From NCBI GenBank assembly GCA_949318235.1, contig OX439132.1:17181843-17245842 (forward strand): DNA of 64,000 nucleotides. Direction: 5' to 3'. Origin of the DNA: Ecdyonurus torrentis (Eukaryota; Arthropoda; Insecta; Ephemeroptera; Heptageniidae). The translations under genes were made by a program, and so were the position numbers. A model generated the notes under the pieces. The model made no database searches and was not told the DNA's origin. It saw only the letters and a list, made by a program, of their open reading frames with translations. Positions 30,761 to 41,741 of the stretch are shown here, piece after piece (position 1 is the first letter of the stretch; each line of letters starts with the position of its first letter).

Positions 30761-30889
30761 AAGGTGGGTCTCGCCTCGCCGCGGTCGCCGCGTGTCTTTT
30801 ATTTCGCTGTAATATGTCGTTCACTTGCTAACTATATAGTGAGTGGCCATGACTTCCAAGATAACAACAACCTTTCTCTGTTTACGTAG
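30761..30889 (+). other. GC-rich islet with a short open frame; possible exon
   Basis: About 40 bases of very GC-rich, CpG-dense sequence (CTCGCCTCGCCGCGGTCGCC) stand out in AT-rich DNA. The islet lies immediately after a T-rich tract ending in CAG (30757-30758), a plausible splice acceptor. One frame from 30761 stays open for 42 codons to a TAG at 30887. The product (starts KVGLASPRSPRVFYFAVICR) has no recognised domain. It could be a terminal exon, a small CpG island or a regulatory patch; none is proven. Confidence 0.25.
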
Positions 30890-31771
30890 AACTACTAACC
30901 CGCACTGATAATATAATATGTAAGAAAAACCGTTGAAATATTACTATAATACTCGAACTGATATTGTTTAGTTTAAAAATGTTACGTGCATGTTTAAATT
31001 AACAATGTTATACCACGTGCTTATATAGCAAATAGGATTTCGTAAACAAAAGAAAATTTTAAGTGTATAAACCTAATTAGCTCAAACTTTTTATGTTAGT
31101 AAAATTTGCAGTGCTGATGCAAACTTTGTGATCAATGCGTAAATAAATAACAAAAATAACAATGCTATAATATATTATAAAGATATAGTGAATTTATTGC
31201 AAGTAAGATGACACCGTAGTTGTAATTGTAAGTTTCCAACAATGCAAAAGCTATACTCATTTAAATCACTAATTAGAGTTTTAATTGTTTTCTTTCTTAT
31301 AGTATGACTTATGACTGCCCGATTTAAATTATTTTCATTTCAAGGTAAAGTAAATTATTGATATCAGAGAAATAATTAATCGATATATTTATATATATAT
31401 AAAGAAACAGTACATTTTGCAAGAATACTCCAGCCTTGGGACATTAGACTCGCCCTCTTTGAAATGCTCTGATGCATGTGTCAGTTAAATGATGTCACCA
31501 CAAGGTTGATTTCAGTGACGTATTTGGATGTTGCACTCGCAAACTGTAAAGAAAATATCAAACTAAGTAATTCACCAAGTCATCGATCAGCATTGTGTGA
31601 TGTTTTATACGTAAGCCTCAAATATTTTATACTTATTAGGTAGTTCCTGTTCCTGTATTGTATTTTATTAAAGCTTCATAAACGAGGGAGAAAATATTAC
31701 TAATTATAGCAAATAATTCCTTCAATAATTAGATATCAAATATACAAAAGTAAACTGATTAAAACAAACAA
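30890..31771. other. AT-rich non-coding sequence
   Basis: No gene recognised. A patch near 31430-31560 is somewhat more complex but contains no open exon-like frame. Confidence 0.5.
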
Positions 31772-32056
31772 GAAATGAACTAATGAACGAATGAACGAAT
31801 GAACGAATGAACGAATGAACGAATGAACGAATGAACGAATGAACGAATGAAAGAATGAATGAATGAATGAATGAATGAATGAATGAATGAATGAATGAAT
31901 GAATGAATGAATGAATGAATGAATGAATGAATGAATGAATGAATGAATGAATGAATGAATGAATGAATGAATGAATGAATGAATGAATGAATGAATGAAT
32001 GAATGAATGAATGAATGAATGAATGAATGAATGAATGAATGAATGAATGAATGAAT
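31772..32056 (-). repeat. Expanded tetranucleotide array (ATTC)n, with an 8-base higher-order part
   Basis: About 285 bases. From 31849 to 32056 it is pure AATG (about 52 units). From about 31783 to 31848 the units alternate AATG and AACG, giving an 8-base period. On the minus strand it reads ATTCATTC and follows directly on an AATAAAG-containing retrotransposon 3' end, so it is best read as an expanded retrotransposon tail. The long Phe-Ile-His-Ser frames across it are artefacts of the repeat. Confidence 0.9.
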
Positions 32057-32145
32057 CTTTATTAAAAATACATACAATTGAAAGAGCGAGGGTTAGATCT
32101 GACAAAAATATCTGGCCCACTCTTACTGCACCTAACCCAAACATG
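32057..32145 (-). mobile_element. 3' end of a non-LTR retrotransposon (LINE), truncated
   Basis: On the minus strand, about 90 bases of complex sequence (from CCATGTTTGGGTTAGGTGC to GTATTTTTAATAAAG) run directly into the (ATTC)n array. A 3' UTR ending AATAAAG followed by a tetranucleotide tail is the usual 3' structure of several LINE clades. No reverse-transcriptase sequence remains, so this is a severely 5'-truncated copy. The 5' boundary and target duplication were not resolved. Clade cannot be assigned. Confidence 0.5.
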
Positions 32146-32508
32146 GTTAGAATTAAAAATCAATAATATTGATGATTACATCTATAAAATCATTAAAATA
32201 AATTATAAAAAAGGAGCATGGGTAATATATAAAAAATACGAATGTTATAAATAATAATAAACAGCGAGAATATAATTTTTTTGACAAACTTAAAAGCATA
32301 TAAATGAAAGACAATTTCTTGGAAAAGTAGCATTATATTATAGCAGATAAATCATATTATATGTAGCTTTATATAGAGCTAAAAAAAAAAAAAGTCGAAA
32401 TGTGAAGATTTAATAATATTATAAGAATAACTCGATTCGGACATACAAATGGACATTGCTATTTATATATAAAATTCTGAGTATTTGCAGCGCAATCTTT
32501 TACACTGA

Positions 32509-32578
<70 letters not shown>

Positions 32579-33860
32579 ATAAAATTGTTTTCTATCACAG
32601 TTTTCAAATAATAATAAAAAAAGTTTTCGTGTTGTTATATATAATGCTATATTAAATCATGTCAAGATGAGAAAAAAAATACATTGTGTGTGTATCATCC
32701 GTTTTTGTGAGAACTTGGGTGTGAAGCAAAAGTAATATTGTTATAGATGGTTTCAGTAAAAATACGCGTCGAGATAAAAAAAAAAAAGTCGATGGGATAA
32801 AAGTTTTATTAAAAAAAATGCTATTGTATATATGATTTGACAAATAATATTTGTATATATTATGTATACTACAACTTAAAATAAAATGTAAGGTATAAAA
32901 ATATTAAAATCAATAATAATTTATGATCAATAAATTTCCCCTGAAATTGCAAAATCAATATATCAAGACGTATTATCAATCGTAGGAATCGTATCTATCA
33001 CTTCTTTGAAACCAGTATTAGTAATAACTCACAAAATGTGCGTCCTGTCTCTTTTTTTCTTTTGAAAAGAAAGAAGAGAGAGAGAGAGCAAATACTGTGA
33101 CATCAAATATGGCCAACGTTACCTATTTCTAACGCAATAAATTGTTTTTATTTATTTATTTATTTTTGTTACAATCAGTGGCATAAATGCGTGATCACGT
33201 GATTGTATTATTTTAAAAGCTCTGATACTTTTGGTGATAGTAAAATTTTATTTTTTATTTTTTTTACTTACATTTACTTTTTTTTTACTCTGATTTTTAT
33301 TTTTGCATTTACAAGTCAAATTAATGAACCAGAAAAAATTAATCTTACTGTACAAGTGTACATATAATACATATACACAGAGTATTGTTATTATTATTAT
33401 TTGTTGTGATTTTCATATATTCTATTACAACAAAAATTAACATTTCAAGCAAAAAATTATTGTAATGTTTTTGTTGTTGTGAAATATACTTGCTTTAATG
33501 TGTTCACGAAGTCACGTTTTCCTCCTCTTATACACATGCACCAATAAAGATATGTCACTACATTACTCTTATCAAAAACTTACACCCTGCAATCAGATAA
33601 AAAAAAATATATTATATTGGATTATTGGTCTTGAGAAGATAAAGAACTAATATCTCTTGATGACTTTACTAATCATTTTATGATATTATGTGATAAGTAA
33701 ACAAACAATACAATAGTAAATACAAGTTCACTTTGTGTGTGTGTGTGTGTGTGAGTTCATGTGATATAACCGAGACACCGACGATAACGCACTGGTGAGT
33801 TTTGACTCTTTTTTTTAATGTTTCATTATTATTCTAGTTATGGATTAAAAATATTATGTG
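32146..33860. other. AT-rich non-coding sequence with minor repeats
   Basis: No supported gene. It contains the (TC)n array listed next and a (GT)n run at 33734-33753. Confidence 0.5.
32513..32575. repeat. (TC)n microsatellite, about 31 units
   Basis: Uninterrupted TC dinucleotide. Confidence 0.96.
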
Positions 33861-34127
33861 AATGGAGGTAATTGGTTTTAAATAATGCCTAAAAAATTTC
33901 TATGGTTTAAAACACGTAAAAGTATGTCTAGTATTTCCCATTTAAATTTCTCCGGAATTGGTGGAACAGAATTCTCAAAAATGGAAAAAAAAAAAGAAAA
34001 AAAAAAAAAAAAAAAGAAAAAAAAGAAAAAGAAAAAAAAAGTGTATTTCCCCATAAGCGTAATGTTAACTTAGGGGACCCTTCACTTTCCCCACGTCTCC
34101 CCGCGCGCTAAAACGATAATCTCCATT
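33861..34127 (+). mobile_element. MITE-like inverted-repeat element, family D copy 2
   Basis: A 267-base copy with ends AATGGAGGTAATTGGTTTTAA and, inverted, AATGGAGATTATCGTTTTAG, a better inverted repeat than copy 1. It shares the collinear blocks CCCATTTAAAT, TTCT/TTCTCAAAAA, the internal A-rich tract (33985-34040, interrupted by G) and AGGGGACCCT with copy 1 at 12616-12839. GTG lies on both sides, a possible 3-base target duplication. The frame across the A-rich tract encodes only Lys repeats and is not a gene. Confidence 0.7.
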
Positions 34128-34434
34128 GTGTTCAGTCACTCCTCATTATGTTCTACAAACTCATGAAATAATAAAATCAGTAATAGTATTGAAATATTTT
34201 ATTTAATTGAAAATTTGAATGGAAATTTGTGTCAATGGCATGCATTTTATTGTTATGGTGTTATGTTATATTGAACTATTCACTTTTAATTTAGCTTCAT
34301 ATTGAAAGTGCTGTCAGTGCGTTAAATTTTTTGTTATGGTGCTCATTTACATATAATATAAAAGCGTACGAAGTTATTTGAATCAATTTAAGATCGTATA
34401 GCTGGTTAATAAATAAACTAAGAGATGGCATCCA

Positions 34435-34800
34435 CATCAAAAACTTGGTTTTTGGAGGATGACCTGGTACCAAAGTCCCTCTAGTGGGAATGTCCGATAC
34501 TAGGTGGAATTGGTGCTCATTGTGGTGTGCTGAGTCGTTCGCTAAAGCGGCGACGTCGACCGACCGACGGCAAGCAAAAGTAGCAAGAGGAGGCTATGAC
34601 GACGGTGTATACAGGGAACAGACATACGGGGGGGCTTGTCTGGCTATTAGGTCCCCTCTGATGCTGCTGGATTGCCTTACGATGTTGTTTTTCTCTCCCT
34701 CTTTCTCCCAATACCCCCTTCATTTTCTCTCCCGTTTCTTGATAACGGCGCCGTTCACGGCACCATCCGTGCCTTAGTCACGTGTCCAAAACGAGAAAAA
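34435..34800. promoter_or_regulatory. CpG-rich island, part 1 (possible promoter or first exon)
   Basis: The only substantial GC- and CpG-rich block in the window. A stretch near 34540-34640 has about a dozen CpGs (GTCGTTCGCTAAAGCGGCGA, CGACCGACCGACGG). It contains the perfect palindrome AACGGCGCCGTT (34744-34755), a small hairpin GGCAC/GTGCC just after it, and an E-box CACGTG (34779-34784). An ATG at 34435 opens a 16-codon frame to a TAG at 34482, and a further ATG at 34490 opens about 95 codons; the products (MSDTRWNWCSLW...) match nothing I know. Both strands are open, as expected of GC-rich sequence. CpG persistence suggests an unmethylated promoter or exon; strand and transcript are unknown. 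Confidence 0.4.
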
Positions 34801-34979
34801 AATAATACACTTTAGGATCTAGTTATGTATTAATGGTTAATTTTTACTTTGTCATGCAGAAATTAAAATAAAAATTAATAATATTTGTTAATTAAAATAA
34901 CACAGATATGATAAAAATGTATATTTCTAATGAAAATGACAATAAATTTGATGATATAATAGAGTTGACAGCATCCTAG

Positions 34980-35230
34980 ATCCTTGATATGTGCTCATAA
35001 TGGTACATCTGTGTGTTCTCCGCTCTCCGCGATCTCTCGCTGCCGTGCCTCCGCCGCCACCGCGGTCCCGCGATCCCGTGCTGCCATGCAAGCAAGCAAG
35101 CAGGCATTACGCCTCTTATATGTTTTGTGGTGGTGGATTTTTGCCTCTCGGCTCGCCAACATAACCAGAAACCAGACCAAAGTTAGAGCAGTAAGCTCAC
35201 TTGTAGGCGCAAGGCAACTTAATATACACA
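34980..35230. promoter_or_regulatory. CpG-rich island, part 2 (possible exon with splice donor)
   Basis: A second CpG-dense block (CTCCGCCGCCACCGCGGTCC and neighbours at about 35015-35090) separated from part 1 by about 180 bases of AT-rich DNA. A candidate plus-strand splice donor, GAGCA/GTAAGC, lies at 35191. A plus-strand frame (34984-35241) and a minus-strand frame (34995-35231) are both open and neither is recognisable, so coding use is not supported. A 5' untranslated first exon on the plus strand is one reading. Confidence 0.35.
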
Positions 35231-37060
35231 AATCTCTTTAACTTAATTGAATTATTTTAATTAAATCATCTATGATAATTACAATATTTTAATGTGTTCA
35301 ACAAGTGACTTCAGTCTTTATTGAAGTGTTATTTTCATGGTCCAAAGTTTTTTTTATTTCTAACAGTGATTCTGTTTTATTGACATTTAGTTTGTAATAA
35401 ACTTTATTTTAATTTACAATACATTTATTTTTTATATAAAATTCATAGTATTTTTCTTTGATTTTTGCTGCAATTGTTGTAAATCAACGGCAAATATGTA
35501 AGTTTTTCTTTTGTTTTCTTTTATTTACTATTTACAATATTTACATACTACACTTTTTTTTGGGCTTAAGTTTTTGTGGACTACTTTAAATATTAATGAC
35601 ATTCATAGATCATCAAAATATTTAAAGAGCATGTCATGTTTTGATGAATTCAAATGGTATAATATTAAAAAAAGAAAAAAAAAAGCTTATTGACATTAAA
35701 ACTTATTAGAACTACAAATTTGACAACTCAAAAATAACATGAGGTTTTACATTACAAGCAAAAATATATTGCCAATATAATATTATATATTTTGCAATCA
35801 ACTTTGCTAATAAATTTCTATTACCCTCGAATGCAACATATGGTAATACAACATTATGTTATACCGTAGTGGAATATTCCATAGAGTTAATAATAAATAA
35901 TATTGATGATAATAATAATAGTAAAAAAAAAAGTCACCGGTATATTTATATTGCCATTATTTATTTAATTGCAAATCAAGTGAATACTCGTGATTTAATC
36001 ATAGATATGTTTATTTTAACACTATTTATCACAGAACTTTATTTTAAAAATACAAAAAATATTAATTTACTCTGCTCTATTGATTCAAATAACATCAGTT
36101 TTCTTAGAATTATACCTGTTAAATTTTTACTTTAGTTTAAAAAACATGTGTTTGAATAGTATCAGGGTCCGAATAAGATAAAGGTCCCAAGTTATATTTT
36201 TAATGTATGAACTTTTTTAAGGTATATAGTAATTATAAGTAACCTTGGTACTATAAAATTTTGCAAACTTGTGTTTATAATTTATAATGATTTAACATAC
36301 CATGGCAAATTATTCAGATCAAGTAACAAGTCATGTGGACGTATAGTAATAAAATTGATCAATAATTAAAAACTACACAATAATATTATACAATATATTA
36401 TGGTATCAAAATAAAATTTATAGATATACGTATAAGTAGCAATTAAAAAAATTAGTTTTCTCTTTAGAATAATGTTATATTGATATGACTTAAAAAGTTT
36501 ATTATTATTTTGTTAATTTTTTTCTTCCTCGTAACTACTAATTTAAAAATTATAACTATGGTATTATTACTCATTTTTCATAACATTGAATATTATTGAC
36601 ATTGTTAGTATAAATTAAATAAATAATTAAATTAAATATTTAAATATTGATAAGAAGACTTTAGCGTACAATTTTACTTCCCATCTTTACGATACATTTT
36701 TTTTTAAATATTCATAGTACAATTTTTTTTAATAACAATTTGAAAAGAAAAACTTAATGTTAATAAGCTAGAAAAAAAGTTTTGTGTACATTACATTTGT
36801 TATGATCATTTTTATCAAAGTATAAAGAGTTTCAACAAATCAATTATACGATAAGAAAATAATAAAAATCATCAGTAATAAGATAACATTGAGCTAGATA
36901 ATTTCTAATAAAGAAATTAAGATAAAAACTTACGCATTGATAAACACTCAAATAAAATTCGAATGTGCAAAAAAAAAAAAATTATAATAATAATTATCTC
37001 CTACCTTTTTATAACACAGTTTTTTCATTATTTTTTAACATCATTTTTCCAAATACTATA

Positions 37061-37065
<5 letters not shown>
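35231..37065. other. AT-rich non-coding sequence
   Basis: No supported gene. A plus-strand frame of about 88 codons at 35869-36135 is rich in Ile, Asn and Leu and lacks recognisable features; it is compatible with chance. Confidence 0.5.

Positions 37066-37106
<41 letters not shown>
37066..37106. repeat. (AT)n microsatellite
   Basis: About 20 AT units, followed by a short AT-rich spacer and a (TG)n run at about 37125-37139. Confidence 0.95.
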
Positions 37107-37109
<3 letters not shown>

Positions 37110-37139
37110 ATATATTTATATATTTGTGTGTGTGTGTGT

Positions 37140-38300
37140 TAAAAGCAAAGCAAAAATATATAAAACATCATGCAATTTGAAACTTTTTTACATATATGTT
37201 CAAATTACAGAGTAACAGGGATTTTTTTTAATAAAGTGAAAAATTTTGCTATTGAATGTATTTAAAAAAAAAAAACTGTGTAATATTATATATAGATTAA
37301 TTTTACATGAAAAAAAGATGTAATTTTTCAGTTAAAAAATTGCTGTTTATTGTTTTTACATGCATTGTTAAACAATATAAAGAATGATGAGTCAGCGTGA
37401 CAGAGTACAGTGGCAGGTGAAAACAAACAAAATAAAATACTTTTTTTTTGTTTTGTTGATACCACCAGCTGTGATATAAACAAATAAAATAGATTTGTTT
37501 TTTGTATGATAAATTACACTTGAAGTAATTTTTGAAGTACTTTAATACTTTATAATTGTTTATTTGTTACTATTATTCTTATACACTCGTTGACTATCAA
37601 TATGTATTTAATATATAATTGAAATGATTTGGATTGTATTTTGAACAAATTTATACATATATCCGCTTCATAAAAAAATGTAAAAAAAAATAATAATAAA
37701 AAAAAAAAAAAAACGTAAAAAACGTACTTGCACAATTGTTAATTAAGTAAACGAAGTTGAGTTTAAATTTAAATGTTCCTATGTTATGAATTCCTGTCTT
37801 TCTGGGACTTCAAGAATTATATGTATTGCTTGAGCTCTTATAAAATTATATAAAAATAATACTTAGTTCGGAGTTATAAATAGAAGAAGTAAAATTATGA
37901 AACGCAGATGAAACGAATTCAATTATGAAAGGGTATGCTCATAATAATTCTTTCAAATTTTTAGTTCTAGTTTATAAACTATTCTATTTGGTCAAAATAT
38001 ATAAGTGTCTACTTGTTTTCTTGCTCCTAAATATACAATCAATTTACATAAAAACATGAGTTTAGGATTTTCTTTAAAAAAAATCCATATACTCCCTAAA
38101 TCAATCCATATTAGGGGCTATGAATTGTGTTTGTATTATGTGTATATATACACACACAAAATTAAATACATTTACAGATCATTGGTAAATAATTTAAACA
38201 AAGTTGAAACATCTTCGTTAGACAAAATAAATATTATTTTACAATTATTTATTCCTCGTAACGTTAATATGGTATTATAACCTTTGTTCTATTTTAGCAA
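37140..38300. other. AT-rich non-coding sequence
   Basis: No gene recognised. An AP-1-like TGAGTCA lies near 37389 in a slightly more complex patch. A plus-strand frame at 38005-38280 is unrecognised. Confidence 0.5.
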
Positions 38301-38301
38301 C

Positions 38302-38347
<46 letters not shown>
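38301..38347. repeat. (CT)n microsatellite
   Basis: About 20 CT units, with one early interruption (CTATCT). Confidence 0.95.
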
Positions 38348-38352
<5 letters not shown>

Positions 38353-38655
38353 ATGTTTATTGATGCACAAATAGTAGTATCATATAATATATAAGTTATT
38401 GTTGTGTATTATTATTAAAGTTATTTAAATTACTCTCATGACTGTATGTATGTATCATGATCTAAATTTGAATGGCTCGTTTCATAAATCACTTCATATA
38501 AAAAAAAAAAAAAAACATGTTACATGTGACAAGTGATGATAATAAAGTGATCACGATCAGCTGTCCTAAACTAAACTTTCATATTATATAACACGTGGCT
38601 ATAGTAGATGTAAATGTCCACTAAAATTATTTAGAACCCACTCATTTGATGATGA

Positions 38656-38732
38656 CATATTGCACAGATTTAAAAAAAAAAAAAAAGAATAATAATATAT
38701 ATTATTATTATTTTTTGAATCTGTGCAATATG
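38656..38732. repeat. Foldback hairpin, 77 bases
   Basis: Perfect 15-base outer arms, CATATTGCACAGATT and AATCTGTGCAATATG, enclose A-rich and T-rich inner arms and a central palindrome AATAATAATATATATTATTA. Almost the whole unit folds on itself, with the left A-run several bases longer than the right T-run. It could be a minimal foldback element, a relic of two inverted ends, or a hairpin-forming transcript. No clear target duplication was seen and no second copy was found. Confidence 0.6.
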
Positions 38733-40463
38733 ATACACACGCATATATGAAAATATAATAAATTGCATTTGAGAATTATCAGTATACTGTAATATTGATA
38801 GTTTTTAATTTTGATAATATTGCCTCAAAATTCAGTATCAGCCAATGAATCTTGCCTTTCTTGTTTGTACCCACGCCTACTTTATATTATATAAATATAT
38901 GTTTATTTTTATTTTTAAGATTATATCAATATTGCAATCATAAACAGGGACATTAAAATATATAACACAATAATTGCCATTTAAATAGACAACCTGAACT
39001 ATTAATTTAACATTTTTAAGCTTTCAAAAATTATTTAGCGTAATAGCTCACACAATCCTGAATAAATAATAATATATAAAAATTAATTTTTAAAAAATGG
39101 AGTTTTGATATGTTTTACAGTATTTCTAAATAAATTAAATGGTTTATCTTTAGTTCTCATTAATTTAATTGTCAACAAACAGTTGTTTCAGTTGATTGAC
39201 TTTGAGGTGATTTAGAGCATGTAAACCACTTTCCTATTTAAACATGTGGGAGGCTGTGGCACCGCACACTATGTACAATTATACCATTAGAATTAGAATT
39301 GTAGTTGTATTAGCTAAAAAAATATATAAAGTTTCTAGTTTGACACATTTTATTTTATATATCATATGAAATTAGGTCCTTAGATAAAAAAAATGCATTT
39401 TATGATATATATAGCTTAATTTTTTAATTAATTAAAAAAAATTCATTATAAATTTACTATTTATAATGTAATTTTAATTTTGTATATTTTATATTGATCT
39501 TCTATCATAGAATCCATAGATTTATCAGCTATCGTCTTGCGTTGATAGTTTTTTTCTGAAAAATTGAGCTTAAAAAAAAAAAAATGCAAGAAACAAACAA
39601 ACAAACAATTATTATTAGAACTTATATTGATATCATTACTGATTTCTTTCAGTCATTTTATTTTCTTTAACTAATACATAAATATATGATTTAAAATAAA
39701 TTGACATTAATAAATTAAAAGCATTAAAAAAAGCAATTAATTGCACAAGAAATAACTAAAATGTTTTTTTTTTAATTATTATCATTTTTTTTTATTATTT
39801 TTTTTTTTTATAAATCTCTATACTACTACTTTCTTATACAACGTAGTAAGATTAATATTATTTAATATTTAAAGTATGTAGGTGATATTTATATTCAAAA
39901 CGAGCAATTAAAATGTTCTAGTTGACCATGAGGGCAGACTTTTTAGGAAAAGAATTTATCTTTTTTTTTTTGGTACTTACTACTTAAGATGTAATTCTTT
40001 AGCCTTCATTTTTTTTTCACTCGCAGAAAGAAAAAAAAATTCTTTTTTTGTTTCCTATATATAATATTATTGTTATGATATTTATTTTCTACAAAAAAAA
40101 AATTCCACTGAAAAACAATTAAAAAAAAAAGTATTTCCAGTGAGTAAACTCCCCGAGTTCCATAAAAAGAAAACATAAACAAAATAAGTTGTAATTATTT
40201 TAAGTGTAATACGATGTTATAAATCTTTTATTTTTAAAAAGAAACATACATAAATGAATGATGTTCAATGTATTACTGCAAAAATAAATAATAACAATTT
40301 ATATTATAGTAAATAAGTATGAATTTACAGTAAAATTTTATAGTAACATAGTCTTTATTATAATTGTAATAAATTATTATAAAATAACAACACAAAGAAA
40401 AAGTTATATGAACCTTGTATCTCACGTTTTGAACCAGTTTTTTTTATATATATATATAAATAT
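38733..40463. other. AT-rich non-coding sequence
   Basis: Nothing recognised beyond short A and T runs. Confidence 0.55.
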
Positions 40464-40760
40464 AACGTCACGATATTAATGACGTCATTATTAGGAGGAA
40501 AAATCAAGGAGAAAAAGAACGTCTATTTTACGGAAATAATTAACGTAGGATGCACACGTATAATATGATATATATAATATATAATATTTATGACGTCATA
40601 AATTTGATTGGCTTTATTTAAAACAAAGAATGACGTCATTGAAAATTATTTTTTACGTTATTGTTAGGTTAGTTTTGTAACGTGACCTTTCCAGGTGATG
40701 GAAGCAACTGACTGAGTATAGGAAGAAATAAAGAGGGGGATTTAATGATGATGTGATGAC
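40464..40760. promoter_or_regulatory. CRE cluster, candidate enhancer or promoter
   Basis: Three perfect CREB/ATF palindromes TGACGTCA lie at 40480-40487, 40591-40598 and 40631-40638. Half or near sites flank them (AACGTCA at about 40465, TGACG at about 40757). An inverted CCAAT box (ATTGG) lies near 40607, between the second and third sites. The second and third are only 40 bases apart. The GC-richer segment near 40680-40740 (GTGACCTTTCCAGGTGATGGAAGC) follows. No coding exon was recognised nearby. Confidence 0.45.
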
Positions 40761-41435
40761 GTTTTTATATAATGCAAATTTTTTTAAATTTACTTTTTAT
40801 GGTGATATACAGTTTTTTATTTTTGCATTTTAATGTGGTTTAAATATATAAGCATGAATAATTATCATTGATATGTTTTAATATTTGAAGGTTAAAAAAA
40901 AGTGAAAAGTGAATTTTATAAGGAATTTTTTTTCTTAAAGTAAACGTTTGCGTTAAAGTTTAAATTAATAAACCACTTTTATTAAAACGTTGAAGTTGTT
41001 TTAAATTCTCAAAGTATTAATAATTTGTGTTGTAATTTTTATAATTTCAGCTAGCCAAATTTTTGTATATTATTTTTGCAAATTCCACCCCCAATTTTAG
41101 ACAATTTATACTTCAAAGTTGACTGAATTTATATGATTTTCAGAGTTAAATTCAAGCTACAAAAGTATGAAATAATGTTCATCATTCTGCTGTTTAGGTT
41201 GAGCAAGCTAAATCTCCCGATATTATGCAGCCCATGAGCATATTGTATAATAATATATTTATACTAGAGTGTCCCGAGTGTGGCCATAATAACTTGATTA
41301 CCCACTAATTAGTAAACGCACAGTTTTTTCCCACATTAACGAATATCACTTTTAAATGAAATACTATTTTTCTTTTACGGTAACTATAGTATACTCTGTT
41401 ATAGTTTTGGTTTTTTAAGGTATCATAACTTTAGC
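40761..41435. other. AT-rich non-coding sequence
   Basis: Nothing recognised. Confidence 0.55.
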
Positions 41436-41741
41436 TTAAAGGAACCCTGGCCTCAAAACATTGAAAAACAACAACATAAAATTCATGAGATGGGACCATA
41501 TATTATGTCCTTTAACCCTTCTGTATCCTCACAATCTAGGGCTAAAAAACTGTAAAATATGCAACTTTAGGAATTAATTACGTTACGAATTTCACATCTA
41601 TTAAATTGTAAAGAAGGTTGCCTATTTTACAAGTTTTCTTCCCAGTAACAATTATTTTATATGTGTTTGTATAATACGTATAGTTCCATCTCGTAAGTTT
41701 TTTTTTTTTTTTTTTTTTTTTAGAGGTCAGAATCTCTTTAG
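41436..41741. mobile_element. TTAA-type MITE, decayed, related to 9260-9496
   Basis: A 306-base element. The left end TTAAAGGAACCCTGGCCTC matches the inverted right end CTAAAGAGATTCTGACCTC with mismatches that are nearly all transitions. Further in, TCATGAGATGGGACCATA matches inverted TTACGAGATGGAACTATA, so the inverted repeat spans about 70 bases and is interrupted on the right by a poly-T (about 41698-41720). The right target site is now TTAG instead of TTAA. The interior shares GTTGCCTA.TTTACAA with the element at 9260-9496. Non-coding. Confidence 0.65.

Noticed and set aside
31772..32056. CRISPR-like or satellite array
   Set aside because: The unit is only 4 or 8 bases with no spacers; it is a simple sequence repeat.
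31722..32144. Open frames of 113-140 codons encoding Phe-Ile-His-Ser repeats
   Set aside because: They are translations of the (AATG)n array. A tetranucleotide repeat without stops is open by construction; the non-repeat start is retrotransposon 3' sequence.
33885..34073. Lys-rich open frame
   Set aside because: It crosses the internal A-rich tract of family D copy 2 and is produced by it.
34484..34777. Open frames on both strands of the CpG-rich island
   Set aside because: GC-rich DNA has few stops, so frames open on both strands. Neither product resembles a known family, so no CDS is called; the island is reported as regulatory or exon candidate only.
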